Notes: generated from the sequence alone by a model not told the origin. Shown: positions 43,614-53,979, counted from the first letter of the stretch. The stretch is 64,000 nucleotides of DNA from an uncultured Schlesneria sp. (GCA_903871875.1 CAIQIR010000039.1:62001-126000); one strand, 5' to 3'. Program-made: numbers and translations.

Positions 43614-46199
43614 TTAGTTATTCGAGGCATGTTTGGTGGGCAAGGGATGATCGAGTGTGTCTTTGTTCGGTTGGAATCCGTCCCCGTTAATGTCCACGAA
43701 AATCGGGTTGGTCAGGGCCGCAGGTTGAGCTTTGCCTCGGTCGGTGCCATAAATCGAACTCAGTTTTCCTTCCGAATTCCCGGCGACGACGATCACGTAG
43801 GCATCCTCTTTCAGTTCGAGATCCAGTGTTCGATCGAACTTCACGACGCCACTCCGAAACGCATCGGGCGTCTTGTCGCGAGAATATTGATGAGTCGGAT
43901 GGGGCCGACCGTTCACCAGCACGAAGACTCGATTGACGTCCAACCAGTTGGGGCACTGCACGCGAACTTTCAACGAGATTTTCCCGCTGGTCGCTTTGAT
44001 GTCCTGACCGGCGACAAAGCGGCCGGTCGTGCCCGTCTCGCCGGCGGTCATTTCGAGATAGGGGCCGTTAGACATGACCATCCGACCGCGCTCGGCCGCA
44101 TGGACCATTTCCATCGAGTCGATTTTGGACGGCTCATCCGTCGATGATTGAATCCAGTTCCGCAACCAACCCGATCCGTGATAGTTGTAGTGGGCGTCGG
44201 TGTTGACGACGCCGTAGATGCGGAAGCCTTGATTCAACAGTTGCAGCCAGCTGAACACCGTATTGGGATATTGCTTACCATTGTATTCGGATTCGGGGCT
44301 CAGGTTCAGTATGCGATCGATCGGATGGATCTCGATGACATCCATGAAGGGAAATGCGCGCTCGAACCCGCTGTCGGGTTTGCCATCGCCGTCCTTGTCG
44401 TAAAACATCCAGCCAATATCGGGGTGATTCACCTGAATCAGCTTTTCGCTGCGATTGTCATGCAACGCCAGTCGCTCAATTTGTGTCTCGAGATCCGGAC
44501 CGGCGATGGGCGCACCGCCATCTTGAGTGCGGGGCGTCAACTTCATCGGAAAAGCATTTTCATGGTTCAGCGGCAGCGGTTCGGAAGTGAGTTCCATTCC
44601 CGATACGGTCGCCATCAGAGAACTGATGCCTAATCGCTCGATGTGCGGCTGATAGGTGCTGATCCGGTTGTGTTCGGTGCAGGGGGCGAACTCGATTTGT
44701 TCCGCGACCAGATTAAGCACCCGTCCCAGTTGGCTGGAGGTATTGTCACCCGACGGCGTGCTGTGGCTGTGAAAGTCTCCACTGACCCAACCGGGTGTCT
44801 CGACTGTCCGAATCAGTTTGGCGACCAGTGGGACAATTTCGCCCGGTGCGACGGTGATCTCAGTGAACACCGCATCGAATTCGGGGCCGTGACTGATGGT
44901 GACCGTGTACTTGCCGGGGGGGATCGTCTGCTGAAATTTCCCGTGGGCCGTATAGACCAGGTTGCGGACTGCGAATTCGCCAGTTTCCGGGCCGAAATCC
45001 AATTTGGGTTCGTCACCAAGTGCCGTAAACTCCACTTTGCAGGGAATCGATTTGCCCCCACCGTCGGTGACCAATGCGGCGACGATGCCCGGCTCGAAAT
45101 CGGCGGTCAGGACCACGGGTCGTTGGTCAACGGAAAGCGTCAGATCTTTTGCGATCTGACGGCCATAAGCAAAAACATCTGCCGTGAGTGGTTCCTGGGG
45201 AAGCACGACAGTAACCATCCCTTCGCCGTCGGTGCGCGCCGTCCCGTACGCCGTTCCACCTCGCTTGAATTCGATCAGCGCGCGTGCGATCGCCTGGTTG
45301 CGTTTGTTCTTCAGCGCCAACTGAACAGTAGACGAATTGGCCGGCTTCAAGTTCGTGGCAATGGCATGGACATCAACCAAATTGGCACCGGGATAGAAAC
45401 GTCTCTTCAATTGGTAGGACTGGCCGGGTGGCAACGTGACCGTGGTGTTTCCGTCCCCGGTGACGTATTTGATTTGGGTGACTCGTGAATCGCTAGTCAG
45501 CTGCAATTGATATCCGTCGGCATCCAGTCCATATCCTTGTCCCCAATAGCGGTCGTCGAGCCAGAATCGATCCACTGTTCCGTTGGGGGTCCGCACCATC
45601 TCCTCTTTACCTCCGTCCACTCGAAGATCATCTTCGAGTGAAACGGTTTGAGCCTGTGCCGAGCGGTTGGTGAACGTGGTTGTCACCGTCAGGAACCTGT
45701 CCGAGGGACTTAATTCGTAAGCGACGACCGCTTCAGGTCGTTCGTTGGTTCCGTCGGCTTTTACGGCAACCGCCAGCGGTTTCGGGGACGCGACCGGCGA
45801 CGAGATCACCAGTTCCGCTCCGTCCGCGCCGTGGGCCACGACGGCACGATAAGGGAACGTGGTTTTTCCCGGATAGAAGGCGGCCAGTTGATCGTTTGAT
45901 GTTCCCTGAACCGCCAGGTCAATGATGGCCCCCGCGACATTGCGAACCGTCATGTTCGCGTTTCGTGTCGGCAATGGCTGAGCAATCACCGCGGTCAGGT
46001 AACCGTTTTTCAGGACCAGATCGCCATAAATGGCATCGACTTCTTTTCCACCAGGAACGAATTGATCCCAATTCGTTTCATTCAACACGGCAATTTCAAC
46101 AGGCTTGGTCGTCTCGGCCGCGGGCGGCCGCGCGGTGCTCAGTCCGACGGCCAACCCCAGTAAGACAACCGTGCCAACGAGACCAAACAGAGACTTCAT
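43614..46199 (-). CDS. CehA/McbA-type PHP-domain metallohydrolase, exported
   Basis: The 861-residue product has a signal peptide (FGLVGTVVLLGLAVGLSTA). The N-terminal half is beta-rich, and a bacterial Ig/carboxypeptidase-regulatory-like region is visible around residues 300-350 (GTARTDGEGMVTVVLPQ). The PHP catalytic domain starts near residue 473 with GDFHSHSTPSGDNTSS, a metal-binding HxH motif. It continues with FAPCTEHNRIS, VNHPDIGWMF and VNTDAHYNYHGSG, as in the CehA/McbA group. Several planctomycete exported proteins have this layout. AAGGAA lies before the ATG. The substrate, perhaps a phosphoester or ester, cannot be inferred from the sequence. Confidence 0.87.
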   Translation of the reverse strand: MKSLFGLVGTVVLLGLAVGLSTARPPAAETTKPVEIAVLNETNWDQFVPGGKEVDAIYGDLVLKNGYLTAVIAQPLPTRNANMTVRNVAGAIIDLAVQGTSNDQLAAFYPGKTTFPYRAVVAHGADGAELVISSPVASPKPLAVAVKADGTNERPEAVVAYELSPSDRFLTVTTTFTNRSAQAQTVSLEDDLRVDGGKEEMVRTPNGTVDRFWLDDRYWGQGYGLDADGYQLQLTSDSRVTQIKYVTGDGNTTVTLPPGQSYQLKRRFYPGANLVDVHAIATNLKPANSSTVQLALKNKRNQAIARALIEFKRGGTAYGTARTDGEGMVTVVLPQEPLTADVFAYGRQIAKDLTLSVDQRPVVLTADFEPGIVAALVTDGGGKSIPCKVEFTALGDEPKLDFGPETGEFAVRNLVYTAHGKFQQTIPPGKYTVTISHGPEFDAVFTEITVAPGEIVPLVAKLIRTVETPGWVSGDFHSHSTPSGDNTSSQLGRVLNLVAEQIEFAPCTEHNRISTYQPHIERLGISSLMATVSGMELTSEPLPLNHENAFPMKLTPRTQDGGAPIAGPDLETQIERLALHDNRSEKLIQVNHPDIGWMFYDKDGDGKPDSGFERAFPFMDVIEIHPIDRILNLSPESEYNGKQYPNTVFSWLQLLNQGFRIYGVVNTDAHYNYHGSGWLRNWIQSSTDEPSKIDSMEMVHAAERGRMVMSNGPYLEMTAGETGTTGRFVAGQDIKATSGKISLKVRVQCPNWLDVNRVFVLVNGRPHPTHQYSRDKTPDAFRSGVVKFDRTLDLELKEDAYVIVVAGNSEGKLSSIYGTDRGKAQPAALTNPIFVDINGDGFQPNKDTLDHPLPTKHASNN

Positions 46200-46559
46200 C
46201 GGTGAGGTTCCTTGGGGCGGCCGAAAGACACACGAAGAACTGATTGAAGTTTGCGAGCCGAGATTCTAAGACCGCCGTGAGAAGAAAAGTAGAGTGAGCC
46301 GCGCACCCCTCGTTCAACTCGTGGCAAATGTCACGGGATTGCCTGGCAAGACACCGATTTTTCGGTCTTTGTCGTTCGCCGTCTCGGTCTGTTTTCGTCG
46401 GGACGTTTTCTCGTTGGCAAATCGGCTATACTTCGGATGACATCGCAATTGTTTCAGCCCACGGCAGGTGATAACTTGTTTCGACAAGCCTGAAGTCGGG
46501 TTCCTCCGACGGTAATATTGGAAACGATCACACCCAGACTTGGATGACCAGTTACCCGT
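46200..46559. other. Intergenic region between divergent genes
   Basis: This 360-base gap between the CehA/McbA-type gene (minus) and the YheT-type gene (plus) contains a -10-like TATACT at 46427-46432, without a convincing -35 at the right distance. No gene, repeat or terminator was recognised. Confidence 0.35.
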
Positions 46560-47618
46560 ATGTCCGCGACGCCTTCAAAGCCTGCTTCCTTAGAACCGCA
46601 ACGATTAGCCGATCAGCGCGATTTGTTTCATCCACCCTGGATGTTGCGGAACGGTCATGTACAAACATTGGCCGGGGCCTATCTGTTTGATCGCTGGCCA
46701 AATCGTTACGCGTTGCCCAAGAGTACGTCCACGATTGGCGAAGTGGATCTTGGAGACGGTGACCGGCTGTCCTTTCATGAAGATTGCCCGGCCGACTGGC
46801 AGCCAGGGGACCGGATCGCGCTGTTACTACATGGATTGGCGGGAAGCCACGACAGTCCCTACATGCGACGGATTGCCAGTCTGTTGTACCGTCGACGCGT
46901 ACGCACGGTCCGGCTGAACTGGCGGGGTTGCGGAACCGGGATGTCGCTGGCCCGTTATCCTTACCACAGTGGACGAACGGAGGATCTGCGAGCCGCCGTC
47001 GTCGAATTCCAGCAACGCTTTCCTCATTCGCCGATCAGTCTGATCGGTTTTTCGATGGGGGGAAACATCGCCCTGAAATTCCTGGGAGAAACCAGCGCGA
47101 TCGATGGAGTTGCGGCCAGTATCTCGCGTGCCGTGGCCGTCTGTCCGCCGATCGACTTGTCGGTGACCGTCGATTTTCTCCGCAACGGATTGGCCCGCTG
47201 GTACGACAGCTATTTCACACGGGTTTGTATTGGCAATGTGCGTCGTCGCCTGCAGGCGCGTTCGGACGTCGTCATTCCTGACGGTTGGTTCTCGCGTCTG
47301 CCGCGCGGAATGCGCGAATTCGACGATTCGTTCACCGCGCCGGTTTGTGGTTTTGCATCCGCAGCCGAGTACTATGCCCGTTGCAGCGCGAATCAATTTT
47401 TGCCGAATATCACGGTTCCGACTCTGATTATTGCCGCGCAGGATGATCCGGTGGTCCCCTACACGCCGTATTCAGATGCGAAACTTTCGCCTGTGATTGA
47501 GCTGCTCGCTCCGAAATATGGCGGGCATTTGGGCTTCGTGGCGGGAGGCAGTCCGCGATGGCTGGATCGAGAAGTCATCGATTGGACGTTGGGTGGTCGG
47601 ACATCCGAACTTTCCTAA
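46560..47618 (+). CDS. YheT-family alpha/beta hydrolase
   Basis: The 352-residue protein has the family start HPPWMLRNGHVQTL, then LLLHGLAGSHDSPYMRRIA (oxyanion region), VRLNWRGCGTG, the nucleophile elbow GFSMGGNIALKFLGE and a C-terminal IAAQDDPVVPY with GGHLGF (Asp and His). YheT proteins are cytoplasmic hydrolases of uncertain substrate. The start ATG at 46560 has no obvious ribosome binding site. No signal peptide is seen. A DUF1501 gene lies 80 bases downstream on the same strand. Confidence 0.92.
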   Translation: MSATPSKPASLEPQRLADQRDLFHPPWMLRNGHVQTLAGAYLFDRWPNRYALPKSTSTIGEVDLGDGDRLSFHEDCPADWQPGDRIALLLHGLAGSHDSPYMRRIASLLYRRRVRTVRLNWRGCGTGMSLARYPYHSGRTEDLRAAVVEFQQRFPHSPISLIGFSMGGNIALKFLGETSAIDGVAASISRAVAVCPPIDLSVTVDFLRNGLARWYDSYFTRVCIGNVRRRLQARSDVVIPDGWFSRLPRGMREFDDSFTAPVCGFASAAEYYARCSANQFLPNITVPTLIIAAQDDPVVPYTPYSDAKLSPVIELLAPKYGGHLGFVAGGSPRWLDREVIDWTLGGRTSELS

Positions 47619-47698
47619 TCAGCCCCAACTGTTTACGATAAACGCATCGGTCGATGTTAATCTGTGTAGGGAATGTTTCCGACAGGGGATTGCCGCGT

Positions 47699-49114
47699 AT
47701 GACTGCTCGGACCAATGATTCGATGACACATGCGGCCGAACACCAACTCCAGACGGCCCGATCACCGTTCCAGCCCGCGGCTCGAGACCTGATTCGAGTC
47801 GGTGGATCACGACGGTGGTTTTTGCAAACGGGTCTCGCCGGGATGGGTGGCCTTTCCTTGCCAGCGATCCTGCAGTTGCAGAATCAATCATCGGCCGCCG
47901 CCAGCGAATCGAGCGGTCCGCGGGAAAAGAAATCGGTGATTCTGTTTTGGCTTTCGGGCGGACCCAGCCAGATCGACATGTGGGATCCCAAGCCCGATGC
48001 GCCGACCGAAATTCGCGGTCCCTATTCGACCATTTCGACAAAAGTGCCGGGCGTGGCACTTTGCGAACATCTGCCGTTACAGGCCAGCATTGCCGACAAA
48101 CTGTCGTTCCTGCGTGCCGTCGATTGCAAGGCCAGCAATCACACTCCGATCACGATGCAGGCGGGCAATCCGTTGGCACGTCGGACCGATGACAACAAAG
48201 ATGGCGGCGGATATCCCTCGATGGGTTCGGTGGTGGCCAAATTCCGTGGCCCCAATCATCCCGATCTGCCGCCGTTCGTGGGACTCGCTCCGGCGTGGGC
48301 GGCCGACGTCTGGGAATCGGGGCATCTGGGGTCGGCTTACAAGCCGGTTAAGGGCCTGGAACTGGTCGGTAAATTTGGTTTGCCGCAAGGCGTACAATTG
48401 AATCGTCTGGAAGACCGTGACCGTTTGCGGCAATCTTTCGATCGCCTGCGCCGTGACCTGGATGGCAATCATGTGCTCGAAAGTCTCGAACGCTACAACG
48501 CGCAAGCGTTCGAGATGGTCTCGAGTGGTCGGGTACAAAAAGCGTTCGATCTGACGTCCGAAGCGGAGACGACACGCGATTTGTATGGCCGGAATGGAAT
48601 CGGCGAAAAAGCGATCCTGGCGCGCCGACTGGTTGAATCGGGCGTCACGTTTGTCCTCGTCAGCGGTGCCTGGGGTTATTTCGATCATCATGGCGATTCG
48701 GTGCAATGGGGCGGAATCGCTAAAGGTCTGACTCCATTGCTACCTCATGTCGATCGGGCGTTATTCGGCCTGGTGACAGATCTTGAGCAACGTGGACTGC
48801 TCGATTCGACCTTGGTGCTGATGATGGGCGAATTTGGCCGTGCCCCGGTGATCAATAAAGATCTCGGGCGTGATCACTGGACGAACGTCATGTCGATGGT
48901 GGTCGCGGGAGGTGGGTTGCGACATGGCCAGGCTGTCGGCAGCACCGATTACAAAGGCTACGACATTAAAGACGGTTTGGTGCGGCCGCAGGATCTGGCC
49001 GCGACGGTGTTCCGCCATCTGGACATCGATCTCGCGACTCACTGGACCAGTCCTCAAGGGCGTCCGACTCCGATCGTCGTCGAGGGTGGTCGTCCCATCC
49101 CGGAACTAATCTGA
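47699..49114 (+). CDS. DUF1501 family protein, Tat-exported
   Basis: The product, about 471 residues, has a Tat-like SRRWFLQTGLAGMGG leader near residues 36-50. DUF1501 motifs follow: VILFWLSGGPSQIDMWDPKPDAP, RSFDRLRRDLDGN-like LRQSFDRLRRD, LVSGAWGYFDHHGD, MMGEFGRAP and DHWTNVMSMVVAGGG. ATG 47699 is chosen over an upstream ATG at 47654; neither has a strong ribosome binding site. The gene is not beside a DUF1549/DUF1553 partner. Function unknown, as for the other two copies in the window. Confidence 0.9.
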   Translation: MTARTNDSMTHAAEHQLQTARSPFQPAARDLIRVGGSRRWFLQTGLAGMGGLSLPAILQLQNQSSAAASESSGPREKKSVILFWLSGGPSQIDMWDPKPDAPTEIRGPYSTISTKVPGVALCEHLPLQASIADKLSFLRAVDCKASNHTPITMQAGNPLARRTDDNKDGGGYPSMGSVVAKFRGPNHPDLPPFVGLAPAWAADVWESGHLGSAYKPVKGLELVGKFGLPQGVQLNRLEDRDRLRQSFDRLRRDLDGNHVLESLERYNAQAFEMVSSGRVQKAFDLTSEAETTRDLYGRNGIGEKAILARRLVESGVTFVLVSGAWGYFDHHGDSVQWGGIAKGLTPLLPHVDRALFGLVTDLEQRGLLDSTLVLMMGEFGRAPVINKDLGRDHWTNVMSMVVAGGGLRHGQAVGSTDYKGYDIKDGLVRPQDLAATVFRHLDIDLATHWTSPQGRPTPIVVEGGRPIPELI

Positions 49115-49141
49115 TCGCGTCGGTGACGGGTTTGAGCCGTG

Positions 49142-50380
49142 TTACGGTGCCAAGTCGACACAGACCAATTTGCCGGCGGCGTTTCGACCGTAGACATGCT
49201 TGTCGAACAGCACCGGAACGGTCCAGCAACGGCCAGTGAGGAACGGGGACGTCGCCAGTTCTTCGAATCCTTGAGCGGTGGCGTTGGCCAGGACCAGCGT
49301 CCCTTTTTCGCTCAGAATCAGCAGTTTTCCGTCGGCCATCATCAGTGAACCGCAACCCAGGCCGCGTTGCTGCCAGGCGACTTTACCGGTGGCGAATTCC
49401 ATGCAGGTCAATTGGACAACTCGACCAAGATTCGAGTTGCCATCGAAACCATACAGGTAACCATTCCAGAGAATGCTGTTATTAAAATGATTCCGCATTT
49501 CGCGATTCGCATAGATCTTTTTCAGCTGCTGTCCGTCGAATTCGAACAATCCGCAGCCGACGTTATACGCCGTGGAAATGAAGATCTGGTTCCCCTCGAC
49601 AATCGGCGTGGTCGAATTGGTTCGAAACGGTGACGGCCAGGGTTGAAACGCGACGTCGTCACCATTGTTCAGTCGAGTGATTCGTAATCCCTCGCAGTCC
49701 AATGTGGCCACGAACGAGGGCTCGGGCTCGCCAGGGAAAATCGCCGCCGAGCCGTAACCCGCCTGGTGCATGGCTGACTGCCAGTTCTTCTTGCCGGTGT
49801 GTTTGTCATAAGAGACGACTCGACCTGCTTCGAGAAGCAGTTGGTTGCCGACGATGACAGGCGATCCGGCAAATCCCCATTCGGGCAACGGAACTCCCAG
49901 ATCTTTCTGAAGTGAGACTTCCCAAATCACGGTCCCGTTCGCGAAATCCAAACAAATCAGCTGCCCCTCTTTACCGACGGTGTAGACGCGGTCTTCGTCG
50001 ATGGTCGGGGTTGAACCGGGGCCCCCTTCGTGCAGATTATCGTTCAACTCGCACGGATAGTCGTGATTCCAGATCACGTCGCCCGTCTGTGCATCCAGGC
50101 ACCAGACGATTTCTTTCCCGTCGACATGTCCCATCGACAACAGTCGTCCCTGCGCCAGCGAGATCGAGCTGAATCCGATTCCAATCTCGCGCGACCACAC
50201 GACAGGCAAGCCGGCCGCGGGCCAGTTGGAACTCCAATCCTTTTCGGTCGAAACGCCATTGCGCTGCGGCCCCATCCAATTCGGCCAGGATGTGGGCATT
50301 TCAGGATCGGCCGCGTTGCCGCGAGTTGCCAGTAATACTGCCACGATCAATAAGATTGGCCAGCTACGACAAGCAAACAT
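49142..50380 (-). CDS. Exported PQQ-binding-like beta-propeller protein
   Basis: The 412-residue product has a signal peptide (SWPILLIVAVLLATRGNA). Repeated propeller blades follow, with the WxxxxG-type docking pattern: GKEIVWCLDAQTGDVIWNHDYPC, GQLICLDFANGTVIWEVSL, GRVVSYDKHTGKKNWQSAM and TCMEFATGKVAWQQ. The family includes PQQ dehydrogenases and BamB, but the catalytic dehydrogenase residues are not visible, so it is probably a non-catalytic scaffold or binding protein. It ends 27 bases from the convergent DUF1501 gene. It is divergent from the next hydrolase gene across a 281-base gap that contains no evident gene. Confidence 0.9.
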   Translation of the reverse strand: MFACRSWPILLIVAVLLATRGNAADPEMPTSWPNWMGPQRNGVSTEKDWSSNWPAAGLPVVWSREIGIGFSSISLAQGRLLSMGHVDGKEIVWCLDAQTGDVIWNHDYPCELNDNLHEGGPGSTPTIDEDRVYTVGKEGQLICLDFANGTVIWEVSLQKDLGVPLPEWGFAGSPVIVGNQLLLEAGRVVSYDKHTGKKNWQSAMHQAGYGSAAIFPGEPEPSFVATLDCEGLRITRLNNGDDVAFQPWPSPFRTNSTTPIVEGNQIFISTAYNVGCGLFEFDGQQLKKIYANREMRNHFNNSILWNGYLYGFDGNSNLGRVVQLTCMEFATGKVAWQQRGLGCGSLMMADGKLLILSEKGTLVLANATAQGFEELATSPFLTGRCWTVPVLFDKHVYGRNAAGKLVCVDLAP

Positions 50381-50661
50381 TGGTAATAAACCCCGCGTGG
50401 AACAGGTTGCCAGAAACCACGCTTATACAGGGAAGCCGGTGTGGTCGAAACAGAGCCGGATGGCGTTTGGCTGGGCGTGAAGCGTTCCAGGACGTCGCAG
50501 AACGAAACCTGTTCCTCATCCGGCGGGTAAAAATACAGACGGACCGATGCTCGTCGGAAAGAGGCCGGTTCGTTACTCTTTTCTGTATCGGGGATCGAAG
50601 CGTGGTTTCCCACACCGATGCTCATCCCGGTCATTCGGTTTCTGCTTTAAGGGTACTGACG

Positions 50662-51573
50662 ATGTCCAGTCTGCGAGTATTTTCCGCCACAATGTTGTTG
50701 TTTGCCTTGGCTGCGGTCACTGGTTTCGCGGACGAGAAACCAGTCCCCTACAAAACGACCGACGACATCGTTTACGGGCAGAAGGACGGATTGGCGTTAA
50801 CCCTCGACGTCTTCGAGCCGGAAGGGGCTCGGAAGCAGCGAGGGGTAATTCTGGTCTCGAGCGGAGGGTGGGAGTCCAAGAAGTCAAATATCCCGGAAGA
50901 AAATCATCACCGCATGCAGACGGATCACTGGGCTCAGGGATTGCTGAAGGGGGGTTACACGGTGTTTCTCGTCCGTCACGGAAGCAGCCCACGCTATTCG
51001 GTTCCTGAAATGATTCCCGACATGAATCGATCGGTGCGATTCATCCGGTCGATTGCCAAAAAGTTCGACGTCGACCCTGATCATCTGGGAATCACCAGTG
51101 GTTCTTCCGGCGGGCACTTGGCGTTGATGGCCGCCATGACGGGAGATGATGGCAAATCCGATTCGAAAGACCCGATCGAACGGCTCAGCAGCCGCGTCCA
51201 ATGTGTCGTCGCCTGGTTTCCTCCGACCGACCTGATCAATTGGGGTGCCCCCGGTGGTTACAGCCTGATCGAGTTCGCTCGACCAGGCTTTTTGAAACGG
51301 GTGCTGGGAGAAGTCAAAGATGTCGAACCGCAGTTGAAGTCGATTTCGCCGTTGTATTTCGTCACCAAGGAATCGCCGCCGCTGTTGCTGATTCACGGTG
51401 ACAGCGACAAGACCGTTCCGCTGCAGCAGTCCGAGATTCTGAAGGCGAAGTACGAACAGTTGGGCTTGCCGGTTAAGCTGGTCGTCCAACCAGGCGGCGG
51501 TCACAGCTCATGGCCGGGAATCATGGATCAGTATCCGATCGTCTGGGAATGGTTCGACAAATATCAGAAATAG
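50662..51573 (+). CDS. Exported alpha/beta hydrolase (acetylxylan-esterase-like)
   Basis: The product is 303 residues, with a signal peptide (VFSATMLLFALAAVTGFADE). The alpha/beta hydrolase motifs are VILVSSGGWES, the Ser elbow GITSGSSGGHLALM (GSSGG), HGDSDKTVPLQQSE (Asp) and GGGHSSWPG (His). I start at ATG 50662, with AAGGG about 9 bases before it; an open frame extends 370 bases further upstream but has no signal peptide and overlaps the divergent gene's start. It may remove ester groups from a polysaccharide. Another hydrolase gene begins 63 bases downstream. Confidence 0.85.
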   Translation: MSSLRVFSATMLLFALAAVTGFADEKPVPYKTTDDIVYGQKDGLALTLDVFEPEGARKQRGVILVSSGGWESKKSNIPEENHHRMQTDHWAQGLLKGGYTVFLVRHGSSPRYSVPEMIPDMNRSVRFIRSIAKKFDVDPDHLGITSGSSGGHLALMAAMTGDDGKSDSKDPIERLSSRVQCVVAWFPPTDLINWGAPGGYSLIEFARPGFLKRVLGEVKDVEPQLKSISPLYFVTKESPPLLLIHGDSDKTVPLQQSEILKAKYEQLGLPVKLVVQPGGGHSSWPGIMDQYPIVWEWFDKYQK

Positions 51574-51636
51574 GCTGCTCCGGGGTCGCTCTGGGGCTCA
51601 TCACAGTTTGGTGGCAATCACTCACGGATTCGCAAT

Positions 51637-52926
51637 ATGAAACAAGCGGCTGTCGATGTTCGTTTGGTGATTGCGCAACTGGCGTGGGCTCTCTGTCTGT
51701 TGTGTCTGGGCGGACCATCGAGTAGCCGGGCTGACGATTTGGCAGGTCAGGCATCGCCCGATCGTTCGGCGAATGTCCTGTCCATGCGAGATCGTTTCGA
51801 TCTCTCGCAGCTTTCCAAGACGCCGGAAGTCTTTCCCGCCCCTCAATTGCAGGTCGAAGGCGTCAAGGCCTTCTTCTATCAAGGGATCAACTATCACGGA
51901 CAACCGACTCGAGTCTTCGCCTACTCGGGAGTCCCGGCGAATGGGGAAGGCCGCCAGGATCAGAAGTTTCCTGCGATGGTTTTGATTCACGGCGGCGGCG
52001 GGACGGCGTTCGATCGATGGGTCAAACTATGGAACTCGCGAGGTTATGCGGCGATTGCGATGGACCTGTGCGGTTGCATTCCCGTCGGTGCTTATGGCAA
52101 GTGGGAACGGCATGAGCATGGGGGCCCGCCGGGTTGGGGGGCGAGTTTTGAGCAGCTGAACGACCCAATCGAAGATCAGTGGACCTATCAAGCAACGAGC
52201 GCCGCGATTCTGGCGCACTCGTTGATTCGTTCGTATCCTGAAGTGGATCCCGAGCGGATCGGTGTCACGGGGATTTCCTGGGGAGGATATTTGACCTGTG
52301 TGGTGGCGGGGGTTGATTCGCGATTCAAATTCGCGGCTCCCGTATATGGCTGCGGATTTCTTGGCAGCAATTCGGCCTGGCTGCCTTCGTTCGAAAAATT
52401 GGGGCCTGAATTGGCCAACCGCTGGCTCACGCAATGGGATCCTTCGGCCTATCTCGGACAGGTGAAGATGCCGATGCTCTGGGTTAACGGCACCAATGAC
52501 TTTGCTTACCCCATGGATTCCTGGCAGAAGTCGTACCGCCTGCCCACGGGGCCTCGGCAGCTTTGTCTACGTGTCCGCATGCCGCATGGGCACGGTCCCG
52601 CGGGTGAAAACCCCGAAGAGATCCACGTATTTGCCAATTCCATTCTCACACAAGGCAAGCCGCTGGCGCAGATCGCGTCTCAAGATCAGAACGACAACGA
52701 AGTGTGGGCGACCTTTCAGTCGGATGTCCCGATCGTCAGTGCCGAATTGAATTACACCGCCGACACCGGAAAATGGCCCGATCGCAAATGGGAACAACTG
52801 CCGGCAAAGATTGATCCGCAGACGAACCGTGTGACGGCTCAGATTCCTTCTGATGCCAAAGTCTATTACCTGAATCTGTTCGACGAACGCCAGTGCGTCG
52901 TCAGCACCCAGCACGTTGAGCGATGA
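51637..52926 (+). CDS. Exported dienelactone-hydrolase-like esterase with C-terminal extension
   Basis: The 429-residue product has an N-terminal hydrophobic signal (LVIAQLAWALCLLCLGG). The alpha/beta hydrolase core has AMVLIHGGGGTAFDRWV, AIAMDLCGC, the nucleophile elbow GVTGISWGGYLTCVVA, WVNGTNDFAYPMDS and MPHGHGPAG. The last 90 residues (VWATFQSDVPIVSAELNYTADTG) form a separate beta-rich domain, perhaps a carbohydrate- or surface-binding module. It lies 63 bases behind another exported hydrolase and the two may be an operon. The substrate is unknown. Confidence 0.85.
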   Translation: MKQAAVDVRLVIAQLAWALCLLCLGGPSSSRADDLAGQASPDRSANVLSMRDRFDLSQLSKTPEVFPAPQLQVEGVKAFFYQGINYHGQPTRVFAYSGVPANGEGRQDQKFPAMVLIHGGGGTAFDRWVKLWNSRGYAAIAMDLCGCIPVGAYGKWERHEHGGPPGWGASFEQLNDPIEDQWTYQATSAAILAHSLIRSYPEVDPERIGVTGISWGGYLTCVVAGVDSRFKFAAPVYGCGFLGSNSAWLPSFEKLGPELANRWLTQWDPSAYLGQVKMPMLWVNGTNDFAYPMDSWQKSYRLPTGPRQLCLRVRMPHGHGPAGENPEEIHVFANSILTQGKPLAQIASQDQNDNEVWATFQSDVPIVSAELNYTADTGKWPDRKWEQLPAKIDPQTNRVTAQIPSDAKVYYLNLFDERQCVVSTQHVER

Positions 52927-53001
52927 TTGTTGGAATCGCTCGCTCCAGAATTTTCGTGCATCGGACTGCGGCCGTTCTTCGTTCGCCGCTTCGCGCGTCC
53001 G

Positions 53002-53727
53002 TCATCCCCGTTGATTGAGAATGTGATCCGTGAGTGTCGACAGGGACGTTTTCTGTTGACCGCTCGGATCAAAATTCGCCGGAGCCAGCCAGGACTGGAA
53101 CGCCGCCTTCATGGCCGGCCATTCTTCGTCGATTGCGGCGTACCAGGCGGTGTCGCGGTTGCGGCCTTTATAGACGGCGGCCTGGCGGAACACGCCTTCG
53201 AACGACAAACCAAACCGTTGCGCGGCGCGGCGTGATTTGGCATTGAGTGAATGGCACTTCCATTCGTAGCGTCGGTAACCCAGTTCAAAAGCCCGTTCCA
53301 TCATCAGATACATTGCTTCCGTAGCCACCGGTGTGGCTTGAAGCAGCGGCGAAAAACTGAGATGCCCGACTTCGATCGAACCATGTCTCGGGTCAATTCG
53401 CAGATAGCTGCAAAGCCCCACCGCTTTTTTTGTTGCCTGGTCGATGATCGCAAAAAATAGCGGGTCGTTGCTCGTCACCCATTGCCCAAGCCAGGTGTTG
53501 TATTCCTCGAATGTGGCGAAGGGGCCGTAGGGCAGGTACGTCCAGATCCGACCTTCCGTGTCGAGCGAATTCGCCTGATAGAGATCTTGGGCGTGCAGGT
53601 CAGGGTTGACCGGTTCCAATCGGCAGAAACGACCCTGAAACGATTCTCGGCCGGGCAGGGCCGGTGATTGCCAGTTCGGGACGGGTTTTCCAATTGGCTG
53701 TCCCAAGTCATTCGTATCGTGCGGCAT
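53002..53727 (-). CDS. GNAT acetyltransferase (RimJ/RimL type)
   Basis: The product is about 241 residues. It shows the GNAT fold in the RimJ/RimL pattern: VNPDLHAQDLYQANS, IWTYLPYGPFATFEEYNTWL, FFAIIDQATKKAVGLCSYLRI, GSIEVGHLSFSPLLQATPVATEAM (acetyl-CoA region), YRRYEWKCHSLNAKSRRAAQRFGLSFEG. ATG 53727 is chosen because GAGG lies 6-7 bases upstream; the frame opens earlier at 53802. It would acetylate an N-terminus or a small amine; target unknown. It is convergent with the exported esterase gene. Confidence 0.9.
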   Translation of the reverse strand: MPHDTNDLGQPIGKPVPNWQSPALPGRESFQGRFCRLEPVNPDLHAQDLYQANSLDTEGRIWTYLPYGPFATFEEYNTWLGQWVTSNDPLFFAIIDQATKKAVGLCSYLRIDPRHGSIEVGHLSFSPLLQATPVATEAMYLMMERAFELGYRRYEWKCHSLNAKSRRAAQRFGLSFEGVFRQAAVYKGRNRDTAWYAAIDEEWPAMKAAFQSWLAPANFDPSGQQKTSLSTLTDHILNQRG

Positions 53728-53979
53728 CAGCATCCTCGGCAAGCGATCAATGAATCGAGCGAATTCCCAGGGACGAAGTATAGCGTCTCTTTTGATTCCC
53801 ACGATTCGAGTGACTCGTGGATTGTGTCGTTGGCTGGCGCGGGCTCTTCGGAGAGGGAACTGGACGTAAAATGACGTTGTTCGCCCTGGTGTGGCAGTGA
53901 TCAGAATTGGTTTGAATTCTCATCGGCTCAATGACAGGCGGAATTCATTCCGCCTGTCGAACGCGGTACAATCGCCGGT